The position numbers and the translations under genes are program-made. 64,000 bases of DNA from the NCBI GenBank assembly GCA_049680365.1, contig JBAUHQ010000107.1, forward strand, positions 34,216 through 98,215. Direction: 5' to 3'. Each line of letters starts with the position of its first letter. Within the stretch, counting starts at the first letter, position 1. The notes beneath the pieces were generated by a model. That model did no database searches, was not told the origin of the DNA, and saw nothing but the letters and a program-made list of their open reading frames with translations. Below are positions 17,742 through 27,024 of this stretch, one piece after another. Source of the stretch: K23-9 sp049680365 (lineage in GTDB: Bacteria > Planctomycetota > Planctomycetia > Pirellulales > Pirellulaceae).

Positions 17742-18971
17742 CTAGCCGCTTAACTTGTCGCCGCGGGCGTGGCGAGCGAGGGTCTCTTGGTACTTCTTCT
17801 TGCCTTCTTCGACGCTCTTGCGAATCGCTTTAGTGCTCTCTTCACTTTCTTTGCGAAGTTCGGCGATCATCTCCAACGATTCGATTTGGAAACCGCTGAT
17901 CGCATCGACCAGCTTTTGAACCGATTCGGGATCGATCGTGCTGCCGTAACCGGCTTTCAAGGCGGCTCGTTCGAGTTCGCGGCCCAGTTCAGCAACGTCT
18001 TCCAAGCCTTTGTTGACGCCATCTTTCATCGCTTCGGTGGCCTGCGTGACTTCGTGCAAACCGTGCTGGCTGGTGTAGACCGTACCCAGAATCGTGAAGA
18101 CGTGCTCATTGGTCGTAAAGAACGTCACCGCGCGACGGTACACGCGTTCCTTGACCGTGTGCGTCTGACGCAGCTTGGTGATCAACGTTTCGCCGACGTC
18201 ATAACCAATCTCTAAGTTCTCGGCGATGTCCTTGAGCAGTTGGAAAGTTTCGTCTTCTTTTTCGTAGCGATGTCGTGACTCGTCACGACGCAATTCCATT
18301 TGGCTCTTGCCACCTTGGTCTTCGCCAGCATATTCGTCCAAAGCGGTTTGCGCGGCGGAAAGTTCTTCCTTGGCGGCTTCCAAAATCGGAGCGTGGGTGT
18401 CGAGCAATTCGCGAGCCAACACTTCGGCTTCTTTCAAAGCAAAACGGAAGTCGATGTAGCCTTCCATGATCGCCTCTTCGCTGTTGAGCGCATCCTTGGT
18501 GTCTTTGGCGACTTCACCGTAGACTTCGACGATTTTCTCGAAGCGATCGTTGGGTGAACCACGTCGCATTTTCATCCACCAGTTGGACAGTTTCTCGGTG
18601 CCGCTGATTTTGCCATCGTCAAGCTGTTGAATTAGACGCTTGCTGTCTTCGCGAACCGAGTCGAACATCTGAGTGATGTCCATGTAGCGGTTGCCGACTT
18701 TGATGCTTTCAACGTTTTCGCGGACCAACGCATTGAACGAACTCATGTGCTGAATCACATCGGCGATCGCCAAGACCTTGGCTTCATCCAGATGCTTGAC
18801 GTCTTCCAACAACGCAATCAATTCTTGAGGGGCGGTATTTTTGCTGTCGACTCCAAATTTTTTCAAGACGACGACGGCGCGGTCGAGGTACTTCCGCATC
18901 GACGACATGTCGCGTTCTTGGGTCTTGGGTGCGTCTTTTTTTGGCGCGGATGCTTGTGCTTGCTCAGACAT
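17742..18971 (-). CDS. soluble coiled-coil protein, weakly TelA-like
   Basis: About 409 residues, highly charged and predicted almost entirely helical, without signal peptide or membrane segment. The section around residues 245-400 (HTVKERVYRRAVTFFTTNEHVF, then HEVTQATEAMKDGVNKGLEDV and IDPESVQKLVDAISGFQIESLEMI) recalls the C-terminal half of TelA/KlaA-family proteins implicated in toxic-anion resistance. The match is weak. The ATG at 18971 is preferred over the open frame to 19010 because the product then begins MSEQAQASAPKK. It is divergent from a tail-anchored protein and a second coiled-coil protein, which suggests a functional group. Confidence 0.5.
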   Translation of the reverse strand: MSEQAQASAPKKDAPKTQERDMSSMRKYLDRAVVVLKKFGVDSKNTAPQELIALLEDVKHLDEAKVLAIADVIQHMSSFNALVRENVESIKVGNRYMDITQMFDSVREDSKRLIQQLDDGKISGTEKLSNWWMKMRRGSPNDRFEKIVEVYGEVAKDTKDALNSEEAIMEGYIDFRFALKEAEVLARELLDTHAPILEAAKEELSAAQTALDEYAGEDQGGKSQMELRRDESRHRYEKEDETFQLLKDIAENLEIGYDVGETLITKLRQTHTVKERVYRRAVTFFTTNEHVFTILGTVYTSQHGLHEVTQATEAMKDGVNKGLEDVAELGRELERAALKAGYGSTIDPESVQKLVDAISGFQIESLEMIAELRKESEESTKAIRKSVEEGKKKYQETLARHARGDKLSG

Positions 18972-19281
18972 GCCCGAGGCTTCTCCACAGAAGAGGTCAA
19001 CGATATGCAATTGGGAATTGGCGATTGGATTAATAAATCGTCCGCCTTAAGATTATGGCGTTGGAGCCTAAAGAGCAATCATGCAGCCAAATTACCGCCG
19101 CCAAGGGCCCCGTTTGGGAGTTCAAGGCAAGCAATCACCCGGCGACATGCCCCAAACGTGGCAGTGGGTGCGCAAACACTGTTAATTGCGTAAGATAATC
19201 TGCTTCTACAAATCGACTGCAACCCTTCACAGGACCCCATGCGGTCACGGCGATCACTACTCGAAATCTTTCAGAATCGAC
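18972..19281. other. divergent intergenic region, no gene seen
   Basis: This 310-base region separates the minus-strand TelA-like gene from the plus-strand tail-anchored protein and must hold promoters for both. The frame of the downstream gene is open to 19186, but the sequence there does not look coding. I saw no RNA gene or clear operator. Confidence 0.5.
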
Positions 19282-19683
19282 ATGTCCAACGCATCCCAAG
19301 CACAAGCTCAGGCACCCGCGCCCGACCGAATTGAGTTGCCAGGCGAAAACCTAACACTTCAAGAAACGCTGCGAGTGATGGACGTCGCGCGCGAAATGCG
19401 ACAACAGCGCGAGACGGCTGAAGAAATGTTTCGTCGCGATGACATCCGAAAGAACCTGCGTGACAAGCTGGTCCGAACGGCCCGCATGTCAGGCGACGAT
19501 GTAACCGAAGCCGAGATCGACGCTGCGATCAGTCAGTACATGCAAACGCTGCACACTTATGAAGACCCCGCTCCTGGGATGAGTAATTTCATGGCACATT
19601 GCTGGATCTGGCGGGACCGGATCATGTTTGGTGCTGCATCGCTGGCGGTGGCAGCCGGCGGTCTTTGGTATCTGTTTGGTTGA
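19282..19683 (+). CDS. small tail-anchored membrane protein, family not recognised
   Basis: A 133-residue protein. Residues 1-20 are Ala/Gln/Pro-rich. The middle (about 20-95) is charged and helical (LQETLRVMDVAREMRQQRE, RKNLRDKLVRTARMSGDDV). The last 20 residues (IMFGAASLAVAAGGLWYLFG) form a single membrane segment, so the protein is probably anchored by its C terminus with the rest in the cytoplasm. ATG at 19282 was chosen because the upstream extension lacks coding character. It is followed 59 bases later by a coiled-coil gene on the same strand. No function can be assigned. Confidence 0.75.
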   Translation: MSNASQAQAQAPAPDRIELPGENLTLQETLRVMDVAREMRQQRETAEEMFRRDDIRKNLRDKLVRTARMSGDDVTEAEIDAAISQYMQTLHTYEDPAPGMSNFMAHCWIWRDRIMFGAASLAVAAGGLWYLFG

Positions 19684-19742
19684 GTTTCGTTTGCGTACGT
19701 TCGACGTCTTCAAGTTTTTTTTGCAGCTAGGTAAGTTTGACT

Positions 19743-21224
19743 ATGCCCATCTCCGGTCCCGTCGTTCACCAACAATTGATGGCTGGATATACCAATGCGC
19801 AAGCCGCATTGAAATCGGCTCGCGAATCAATCAGCGATACGAAGGAACAACGTGATCAATTGGACGATACGCGCGGCGAAGCCCTGGTGGATTTAGCCGA
19901 ACACTATTTGCCAGAACTGACTCGCGACGCGATTCGCACCACTTGGGTAGAAATTCGTTCAACGGTCGCCCAAATCATCGAGCGAAAAGAAAGCCACTGT
20001 AGCCAGCTTCGTCAGTCGCTCGATCGATTGAATCTCAACCGTGATCAGGAAGAAAGCCGACTGGTCAGCATCACCGAGCGACGTGACGCCGCATTGGATG
20101 TTCAACACAGCATTGCAGAGGAAGTCGAATCTGCCCTTCGCCAAGACCAAGAATTTGCGCAGTTGTCGGACCGCGCGGCGGTGGCCGAAGCCGCCTTGGA
20201 ACGCGCCGAAGCGAACCTGAACGAGATCGAACAAGATGCGGCGAGTAAGCTACCTGCCTACGACAATAGCAAACTTTTTCGGTACTTGTATGATCAAGGA
20301 TTCGGTACACCGAAGTATCCCAAGCGAGGATTCACGCGGCGAATGGATCGCAGCATCGCTAAGCTGATCGACTTCAATAAAGCGAAACAAGGCTATGAGT
20401 TTTTAAAAACGACACCCGAACAGATGCGAAAAATCATTGCCACTGACCGGCAGTCCTTCGACACTGTCATGTTGGAGTTGGAACGCCGCCGAGACCAAGT
20501 TGCGTTGGAAAAAGGTCTGCTAGAAAAAATTCAATTAGTCGAACAACTGCAGGCTGAAAACAACGCCCAAGTACAACAGCTTGATGAACTACGACAGAAG
20601 ACGGAAACGACCGAACACGAATTGACTGACTTGGAAAACACACGCGGACCTTACTATCGCGAGGCGATCACTGTTTTTCGTGACATGCTCGATCGTGCCG
20701 ATACGCGTGATCTCGCACGCCGAGCACGTTCGACGGCAGAAATCACGGATGATCAAATCGTCGCGCAGCTTTCGGGTGTTCAATCGGATATCGAAAACTT
20801 GGATACTGCGGCCAAGCAACGTCGTGACGAAATTCGATTGCGTCAAGAATTCTTGGACGCCCTGGGCCGTATGATCCAACAGTTTCGCGCGTCGGAGTTC
20901 GATTCTTCTCGTTCGCAATTCGTTGGATCGTTAGATATCGTCGAAGAACTTCATCGCGGACGCGACGCCAGGGACGTGGACTATCTCTGGGACAAAATTC
21001 GTGAATCGCAGCGATGGGGCCCCACAGCAGTCGAACAATTAACGAAGGTGGCGACACATCCGCTGACTCAAATCCTGATCAACGCGATGGCGCATGCTGC
21101 CGGCGGGGCATTGGAAAATCATGCGCGTCGAGCAGGTCATCGGCGTTCCGGCGGACGCTCCTGGAGCGGTGGCTTCGGCAGTGGCTGGGACAGCAGCAGT
21201 GGCGATCATCGCCGAAGGCGCTAG
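19743..21224 (+). CDS. large cytoplasmic coiled-coil protein with Gly/Ser/Arg-rich tail
   Basis: A 493-residue, charged, mostly alpha-helical protein with heptad-like coiled coils at about residues 20-175 and 230-320. There is no signal peptide or membrane segment. The C-terminal 30 residues are Gly/Ser/Arg/Trp-rich (GGRSWSGGFGSGWDSSSGDH) and probably flexible. An AGGTAAG ribosome binding site precedes the ATG at 19743. It follows the tail-anchored protein, and its stop is 18 bases from the convergent stop at 21243. No family is recognised; together with the TelA-like gene it may form a scaffold or stress-response module. Confidence 0.7.
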   Translation: MPISGPVVHQQLMAGYTNAQAALKSARESISDTKEQRDQLDDTRGEALVDLAEHYLPELTRDAIRTTWVEIRSTVAQIIERKESHCSQLRQSLDRLNLNRDQEESRLVSITERRDAALDVQHSIAEEVESALRQDQEFAQLSDRAAVAEAALERAEANLNEIEQDAASKLPAYDNSKLFRYLYDQGFGTPKYPKRGFTRRMDRSIAKLIDFNKAKQGYEFLKTTPEQMRKIIATDRQSFDTVMLELERRRDQVALEKGLLEKIQLVEQLQAENNAQVQQLDELRQKTETTEHELTDLENTRGPYYREAITVFRDMLDRADTRDLARRARSTAEITDDQIVAQLSGVQSDIENLDTAAKQRRDEIRLRQEFLDALGRMIQQFRASEFDSSRSQFVGSLDIVEELHRGRDARDVDYLWDKIRESQRWGPTAVEQLTKVATHPLTQILINAMAHAAGGALENHARRAGHRRSGGRSWSGGFGSGWDSSSGDHRRRR

Positions 21225-21242
21225 ATTTAACCTTGCAATTCG

Positions 21243-23099
21243 TTAGTTTGACTTTGGCAACTTGCTTTCGATTGCCACCGTGAAATAGGGATGACGAATC
21301 CAGTGCGGTTCAATATCTAGTCGCCAGCACGCTTGTTCGACCGCTGGGAGATCATCAGCAATGCTTGGCAAGCTTCCCAGTGGAGCAATCTGGTACGCGA
21401 CATTGGGCAGCGATATGAACCGTGTCACAGCGGCCTCCAAGTGCAATTGGCGAATCACTCCGCCAACTTCCAAAAAATCTTGCATCTGTGCTGAAGATAT
21501 TGCATTGGCGGCATCGATATTGAGCGGTCGATGATCACTATTGACCAACAAGCAAACTTTCAAGTCTTCCATTTCTCGCTCGACCGGCATGCCGATCGCG
21601 ACGTTGGAATAATGAACTCCGTGATGCCGTACCAGCGCGGTCAAACTTCCTTCGTACAATCGAAGTGTGTCTTGTTCAGAAACTCGGCGACCGACGATAA
21701 ATTCTGACGCGTCAGCAACCTTCCAGCTCGCACCTGTAGCAAAAGTGGGTGTTACCAATTTCCGCTTTCGAGAACTTGGCGAACCGTACATTTTGGGCTT
21801 ATTCGATTCGGTTACTTGAAAATCTTGCGTAATGGTCCAAGTCGCATCGCGGTAATTTTCGCCAAGCTGCTTGGCGTGTTTTCGCGCAAACCTGGATCGC
21901 CAAATCAAAGGTTGTTCGATCGCGAGTCCATAAGCGGCAATCTGCTCGGGCAGTCCGCTACTCTTGGCAGCCAGTCGCTGAAGCGCTGGTTCGCAATCTT
22001 TGCTTATGCCTGATCCCCTGGTTCGGCGATCAATAAAGCTCAGTTCACCTAACAGATCACTATATAGTTTTGGGATTTTTTCAGCGGGCGTCGAGACTGC
22101 GGCAGCATCGATCACAGCGATGATGGCGTCTTTTGCAGTCGACTCCAATTGAGCGACTCGATTCATCGAACTCTCATAAGACTTCGATGGCGGTGAGGGA
22201 GAAAATGCCCATTCGATGGCTGCAAATCGAATCAATGCCGCTGACGCGTTGCCCCATTGCTTCGCGAGGTGGCGAATGGCTCCAGGCGCGGCAACTTCTT
22301 CGGAATCTTCGAGTTTTGTTTTACCACTGGCTGCGATTTCAGTTTGCACACGACGTGCTTCGGTCGCAAAACCAGCGACCTTTTGCAATTCCTTTGCCGC
22401 TACTTGCTTCGCTTGATCAAAGTACTGTTTACGACGAATCGGCGTCAGCATTGAGTCCAATTCACTCATCGTCGCAAAAAATTTCTTTGTATACGGACCA
22501 TGCTGCGTCGGGGTCAATATGCGACATAGCTCGTGAAGCTCACGCCCAATGTTCTCCAGCCGCTTCTCCGATTGCTCCAATTGATTGCTCTTGATCGCTG
22601 CTGCGATCTTATCAAGCTCTTTGTCTTTTCCCGGATTAAGGCGTTTGAGTTGCGCTAGATTTTTCTGAACCTGCGCAGAACCTTGTGTTGACCCTCGATA
22701 GCGGAACATCAGCTTCGCGTTCTCGATGTCTAGCATGAGTAGCAGCGAATTCATCTCAACAGCCACAGGCTCGCCCATCAATGCCAATCGCTTTGCATCC
22801 CGCCTTGTTATGTAGAAATCACCAGCAGCGGTCTCAAGTTGCTTGTACGGCAAACGCCCCGAGTTTTCTTGCTCGTTCAACTTGGCAGTCAGCTCCTCAT
22901 ACTTGACGTACATCGCTTGGATCTCTTCTGCTAGCGCGTTGGCTTCTGGAATTGTTCCATGTGTTGCGAGCGCACGATCAGGCCTCGAAGTACTAGGATT
23001 CGCGTTGGCGAAATCCGGAGCAACCATCGGAACAAGAACTAACAGCAGCAGGATTGGGCGTACAGAAACGGTCATTAAGCAGCCTTGTAAACGATTCAC
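21243..23099 (-). CDS. exported protein of unknown function, coiled-coil N-terminal half
   Basis: A 618-residue protein with a hydrophobic export signal (SVRPILLLLVLVPMVAPDFA). After cleavage, the first half (about residues 45-300) is helical with many Lys, Glu and Gln; the second half is mixed. Low Cys and no recognisable catalytic motif. The start is a GTG at 23099 that overlaps the stop of the lipoprotein gene as GTGA, which argues for translational coupling; an ATG at 23075 would also leave a good signal peptide. Probably periplasmic or cell-surface. Confidence 0.7.
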   Translation of the reverse strand: MNRLQGCLMTVSVRPILLLLVLVPMVAPDFANANPSTSRPDRALATHGTIPEANALAEEIQAMYVKYEELTAKLNEQENSGRLPYKQLETAAGDFYITRRDAKRLALMGEPVAVEMNSLLLMLDIENAKLMFRYRGSTQGSAQVQKNLAQLKRLNPGKDKELDKIAAAIKSNQLEQSEKRLENIGRELHELCRILTPTQHGPYTKKFFATMSELDSMLTPIRRKQYFDQAKQVAAKELQKVAGFATEARRVQTEIAASGKTKLEDSEEVAAPGAIRHLAKQWGNASAALIRFAAIEWAFSPSPPSKSYESSMNRVAQLESTAKDAIIAVIDAAAVSTPAEKIPKLYSDLLGELSFIDRRTRGSGISKDCEPALQRLAAKSSGLPEQIAAYGLAIEQPLIWRSRFARKHAKQLGENYRDATWTITQDFQVTESNKPKMYGSPSSRKRKLVTPTFATGASWKVADASEFIVGRRVSEQDTLRLYEGSLTALVRHHGVHYSNVAIGMPVEREMEDLKVCLLVNSDHRPLNIDAANAISSAQMQDFLEVGGVIRQLHLEAAVTRFISLPNVAYQIAPLGSLPSIADDLPAVEQACWRLDIEPHWIRHPYFTVAIESKLPKSN

Positions 23100-23743
23100 T
23101 GCTGGCCTCCTTGAACGATAGCCATCACATCACCTCCGTTGAAGCTGATTGTCTTGTGATCCGAACTCATCAACGAACCGCTCCCAATACTAGCCATCAA
23201 TATATTGTTCTTTTTGTCCATCTGACCAAACGTCACTTGGACTGAAGCTCCTGCCGTCGTCATCAGGATCTCGCCACCGTTACTTTGCTGAAAGTACAAA
23301 TCACACGGAACAGTCTGGCCAACCAATTCCGAGGCGTTTTTGGACGTCGTTTGTCCATGCAACAAAATGCAAGGATATTTGTTCGGGCCCGACTTCGCGT
23401 CGTAGGAAGTCACTTGAACCACATTGGCTCGTCCATCGCCAACTGTGAGTATCTCCAATTTGCCGGCATTCATTTCGACGGGTGGCTCCAGCTTCAACGC
23501 GATACTACCGCTGGAAGGCAATTGCTTCTCAACCGTTTCAACAGCCCCTTGGATGTACTCCTGGGATTGCACGGCAAAATCTTGCGTCGACTGTTGGACG
23601 GACGTTGCCATCTTTTTCATTTCATCCTTGGAGCAGCCTCCAACCAGGCCCAGGGACGCAATGCAAAAGCACAACATCCATGCAACCAACCTTCGATGGT
23701 ATTTGGTGTGACGATTCCGATCCGATTTCGCTGTTCGACTCAT
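23096..23743 (-). CDS. lipoprotein of unknown function
   Basis: A 215-residue lipoprotein. The N terminus has many basic residues, then a hydrophobic stretch ending in the lipobox LVGGC, predicting lipid attachment at the Cys near residue 37. The mature part has a short helical linker (KDEMKKMATSVQQSTQDF) and then a beta-rich domain of about 130 residues with no familiar motif. The stop overlaps the start of the downstream exported protein (GTGA), so the two are very likely made together and may act as partners in the envelope. Confidence 0.75.
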   Translation of the reverse strand: MSRTAKSDRNRHTKYHRRLVAWMLCFCIASLGLVGGCSKDEMKKMATSVQQSTQDFAVQSQEYIQGAVETVEKQLPSSGSIALKLEPPVEMNAGKLEILTVGDGRANVVQVTSYDAKSGPNKYPCILLHGQTTSKNASELVGQTVPCDLYFQQSNGGEILMTTAGASVQVTFGQMDKKNNILMASIGSGSLMSSDHKTISFNGGDVMAIVQGGQQ

Positions 23744-23952
23744 GGATAATTTCGATTTAATTTCTCAATGCAATGTTCACCCAAGCAATGCTCTGGGCAG
23801 GACCTAGCTGTTCGCGAGTGAATCATCCTTCGCTCGAGCCCTACCTTGATCCTGTCCCGTTAGGTCTCAAGGGTCAACTTTTCTTGTGACAATAAAGAAT
23901 AATTGGTCGCAATAACACTGTAATATGCCAACATTACCGCTGCTGGGACAAG

Positions 23953-25263
23953 CTACGCTGGCGACTTGGTTCTTGCGGCGTAGTCCTGGACAGGTGGCGT
24001 CGCCCACCAAGCCAACACTGACAACACCAACATCAAAGCGAAAAACAAGCCAATTGCTGGGTCAAACACGTCGTAGTAATCTCGCATCACCCCCATGATC
24101 AAGGGGCCGCAACCACTACCGGCAACGGTCAGGCAAAGCACCGCACCGCGAATACTGCCAAGATGCTGGCGGCCGTAGTACCGCACCCAAACGACTGCAC
24201 CTACAGCGAGTGAAAGACCTTGGCCGGCACCAAAGAAAGCCGCGAAGGTGTGCATCTGCCAAGGACTATTTCCTTGCCAAGCGAACCCCAACCCAATTGC
24301 CAGCATCAATGTTCCGACGCTCAACATCCGATTCAGTGGGAGCCAGTCTGCCAGCACGCCGCCAATCAGTTGCATCGCTAACATCGATAGACCGAGCGTT
24401 TTGAAGAGATCGGCAGCGACTCCGTCAGGCAAACCACGATCGTCGCACAGTGTGAATAGATAAAACACGACGCCAGTCCCGGTGAGAGCCCAAAAACACT
24501 GCACCCATCCCAAAATATGAATGCTGGGGTGGTGGATCGCCTGACGAAGACTCCACGACACCTCAGGCTTCTGCGCCACCCTCGTCATGTGACTTTGATT
24601 GGGCCACGCACTGCTGGGCTTGTTGATCGACAAGCCATCGACGTTCTGGCCGACTTCCTCGGGACGATTGCGAAACAACAAAACCATCACGGGCAACAAC
24701 AACGCCGCAACGATGATCGCAAGTCCTTGATAAGTCTGCCTCCAACCATAACCGTCAATTGCCATTTCCAACCACTCGGGAACCCAAGCGAACGCGATTG
24801 CACCACCAATGCTCATCGCAGCTGACACTCGTCCAATCCGACTGCGGTACCACATCGCGATAGCGTTGCTACCCAGCAATGACAGCGAACCTTGCCCCAA
24901 AAATCGCAATAGAAAGAACACGAACAATAAACTGGCAAAACCGTTAACTCGCGAAGCCATCGCGCAAGTCAGCGACAGTGCCACCGCGACTATGATTGTG
25001 ACTTTGCGAATACCCCACCGGTCAGACAATGGACCGATAAAGGAAAGCGGCAACGCTGCCAACATCGTCCCCAGCATGTAAGCCAACGACAAACGACTGT
25101 CACTAAGCTTCAATGATTCTCGCAGCGACGGAGTGAACGCGCTGACCGCAAACGTTTGGCCTGGACTGGTGCAAACCTGCATCATCATCGCAATCGGGAT
25201 GATCACGAAGCCATAAAAAAATGGCAATCGATCCGCCAAACGATTGGAAAACCAATTGATCAA
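23953..25263 (-). CDS. MFS transporter
   Basis: About 436 residues with twelve hydrophobic segments in two halves of six. The loop between helices 2 and 3 has the MFS signature GPLSDRWGIRK. Helix 1 includes FFYGFVIIPIAMMMQ, and the pattern of loops resembles the oxalate/formate-antiporter-like or monocarboxylate group, so small anions are a possible substrate. The start is placed at a TTG (25263) that overlaps the TGA of the upstream methyltransferase gene. Upstream codons to 25374 are in frame but lie within that gene and give an unlikely N terminus. Confidence 0.85.
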   Translation of the reverse strand: MINWFSNRLADRLPFFYGFVIIPIAMMMQVCTSPGQTFAVSAFTPSLRESLKLSDSRLSLAYMLGTMLAALPLSFIGPLSDRWGIRKVTIIVAVALSLTCAMASRVNGFASLLFVFFLLRFLGQGSLSLLGSNAIAMWYRSRIGRVSAAMSIGGAIAFAWVPEWLEMAIDGYGWRQTYQGLAIIVAALLLPVMVLLFRNRPEEVGQNVDGLSINKPSSAWPNQSHMTRVAQKPEVSWSLRQAIHHPSIHILGWVQCFWALTGTGVVFYLFTLCDDRGLPDGVAADLFKTLGLSMLAMQLIGGVLADWLPLNRMLSVGTLMLAIGLGFAWQGNSPWQMHTFAAFFGAGQGLSLAVGAVVWVRYYGRQHLGSIRGAVLCLTVAGSGCGPLIMGVMRDYYDVFDPAIGLFFALMLVLSVLAWWATPPVQDYAARTKSPA

Positions 25264-26645
25264 TGATCCAATGTCCCGTTGAATCGCGCGGCAGCGGGCA
25301 ATTGGTTCTTGCCAACGCCGTTGCTGGCCTTGATCCAACCAAGTGGCCGCTGCTGGTAACGGACAACATGCCATCCGTTACTAGGACATCCGATCGTGTC
25401 TCCAGACAAAAACTGCGAGGCAGTTGTTCCATTTACTTCGACCGACTGCTTGCCTACATAACCGGCTGCCCGACGCATCGCGCCAGCATGTGCGGGTTTC
25501 CAAGTTTGCCCGGTTCGATGTGCCAGTTCAGGCCCATCAACCGAAATGTCTTCCACCCAAGTTGGCACATCGCTCGGCCAGCCATAGATCACCGAATCGG
25601 TCAATTTCAACCGCTGAATTTTGGCAATGCCATCGTACCAATCGCCCCACGGAACACTGGCCAAGACTCTGGCGTCGTCCTTGTCGCGATCCTTTTTCTT
25701 TTTTCGCTTGACGCGTTTTTCTCTACCGATTTCCGGTTCACCACCGCCCAAGGGCGCAACCATCGACGCTGCAAAACTACCTGCACAATCATGTCGATGC
25801 GGCCACAACCGATAGGTGCCTTCACCTGATGCGTACTGAGACAACCGCTCAATCGGATCAGGCCTAGCAAGATCACAGGCAATCAGCCGATCCATCTGAG
25901 ACTCATTTTCCGCACGAGCGAACGTGCAAGTGCTATAGATCAAACGGCCACCCGGACGTAGTAGTTCCACAGCGGCGTCAAGAATGCGTTCTTGACGCGC
26001 GGCGCTATGTTGAATTTGTTTTTCTGACATGGCAGCGACAGTTTGTTTGCCGCGTCCCATCAAGGCCTGACCGCTACAGGGTGCGTCCACTACAACCAAG
26101 TCAAACTGCCCAGCAAGCGTCGCTGCAAGTCGCTCGGGATCTTGGCAAGAAATCGCGTAGCGATCCGAACCGACGCGGGCCAAGTTGAAGGCCAACGGTG
26201 CCAGCCGAGAACGTATGGGTTCGTTGGCCAGCAGGAATCCGGTCTCGCCAATTGCTTCTAACAACCCGCTTGCTTTGCCGCCTGGTGCCGCACAAAGATC
26301 GCAGACTGTCATGCCAGCAAGCTGAACTTGATCGGCGCCACATGCAGCCAAGGCCAACAACGACCCCGCGTCTTGCAGGTAGTAGTCGCCAGCAGCATAA
26401 GCAAGATGCCGAGACGGTCGATCATCATGATGGGTCAGCCGCCGCCCTAGCGAATACCAATCGACTCGCTCCGTTGCAAACGGCAAATCAACGTCAACCA
26501 AATCGCGACGAATTCGCATCACGCTGACATGACGTTGCTGTAGCGAAGAAACAAAATCGCTCAGCTCGTCACTAGGCAGCTCAATGCCACCAAGTGCGTC
26601 GATCGCTGCTTGTGGCGAAAGCAATTCGTCATCCGACGTTTTCAT
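25260..26645 (-). CDS. RsmB/RsmF-family rRNA cytosine-C5 methyltransferase
   Basis: A 461-residue SAM-dependent RNA methyltransferase of the NOL1/NOP2/Sun family. Motif I is CDLCAAPGGKASGLLEA; motif IV is VVVDAPCSGQ and motif VI YSTCTFARAENE, which together supply the two catalytic cysteines. The C-terminal half (about 300-461) has a basic stretch KRVKRKKKKDRDKDD and an RsmF-like RNA-binding end. The ATG at 26645 overlaps the stop of the upstream small membrane protein as ATGA. The exact target position is not predictable here; RsmF (m5C1407 of 16S rRNA) is the closest architecture. Confidence 0.88.
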   Translation of the reverse strand: MKTSDDELLSPQAAIDALGGIELPSDELSDFVSSLQQRHVSVMRIRRDLVDVDLPFATERVDWYSLGRRLTHHDDRPSRHLAYAAGDYYLQDAGSLLALAACGADQVQLAGMTVCDLCAAPGGKASGLLEAIGETGFLLANEPIRSRLAPLAFNLARVGSDRYAISCQDPERLAATLAGQFDLVVVDAPCSGQALMGRGKQTVAAMSEKQIQHSAARQERILDAAVELLRPGGRLIYSTCTFARAENESQMDRLIACDLARPDPIERLSQYASGEGTYRLWPHRHDCAGSFAASMVAPLGGGEPEIGREKRVKRKKKKDRDKDDARVLASVPWGDWYDGIAKIQRLKLTDSVIYGWPSDVPTWVEDISVDGPELAHRTGQTWKPAHAGAMRRAAGYVGKQSVEVNGTTASQFLSGDTIGCPSNGWHVVRYQQRPLGWIKASNGVGKNQLPAAARFNGTLDH

Positions 26646-26950
26646 TTGCGTCGTTCTAGCCAACGCAGAATGGACATGCCCGTTGAAAGAACACCGGCAA
26701 GCAACAATGGCGAAACAAACGTAAACATGATGAAGACTTTGTGTGCCGCTCGCCCGACGTCTTCTTTAGCACCGGCTGACTTGCCGCGCAGTAACACGCT
26801 GATCTCTTCTTGAATCAGAGGAACGCGTGACGCGTAGAAGAGCCCGGCGGACATGATCGCAAACACCACCATCAACAGCAGCATAAAACCGATGCTGATT
26901 TGGAAGCGTGCCCGTGGCGGCTGCCGCTGTTGGTCCGGAATTTGGTTCAC
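26642..26950 (-). CDS. small two-helix membrane protein
   Basis: A 102-residue protein with two hydrophobic segments, at about residues 20-42 (ISIGFMLLLMVVFAIMSAGL) and 71-92 (FIMFTFVSPLLLAGVL). A charged loop containing IQEEISVLLRGKSAGAKEDVGRAA lies between them. The C terminus is basic (LRWLERRK). The stop overlaps the methyltransferase start. No family is recognised. Confidence 0.7.
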   Translation of the reverse strand: MNQIPDQQRQPPRARFQISIGFMLLLMVVFAIMSAGLFYASRVPLIQEEISVLLRGKSAGAKEDVGRAAHKVFIMFTFVSPLLLAGVLSTGMSILRWLERRK

Positions 26951-27024
26951 AGATTCTCGACTGGGTACATGAGATGGAAGCTGGTAGAGCCTACTGCCTC
27001 ATGCGTCATGGGTGAAGGGATTCT

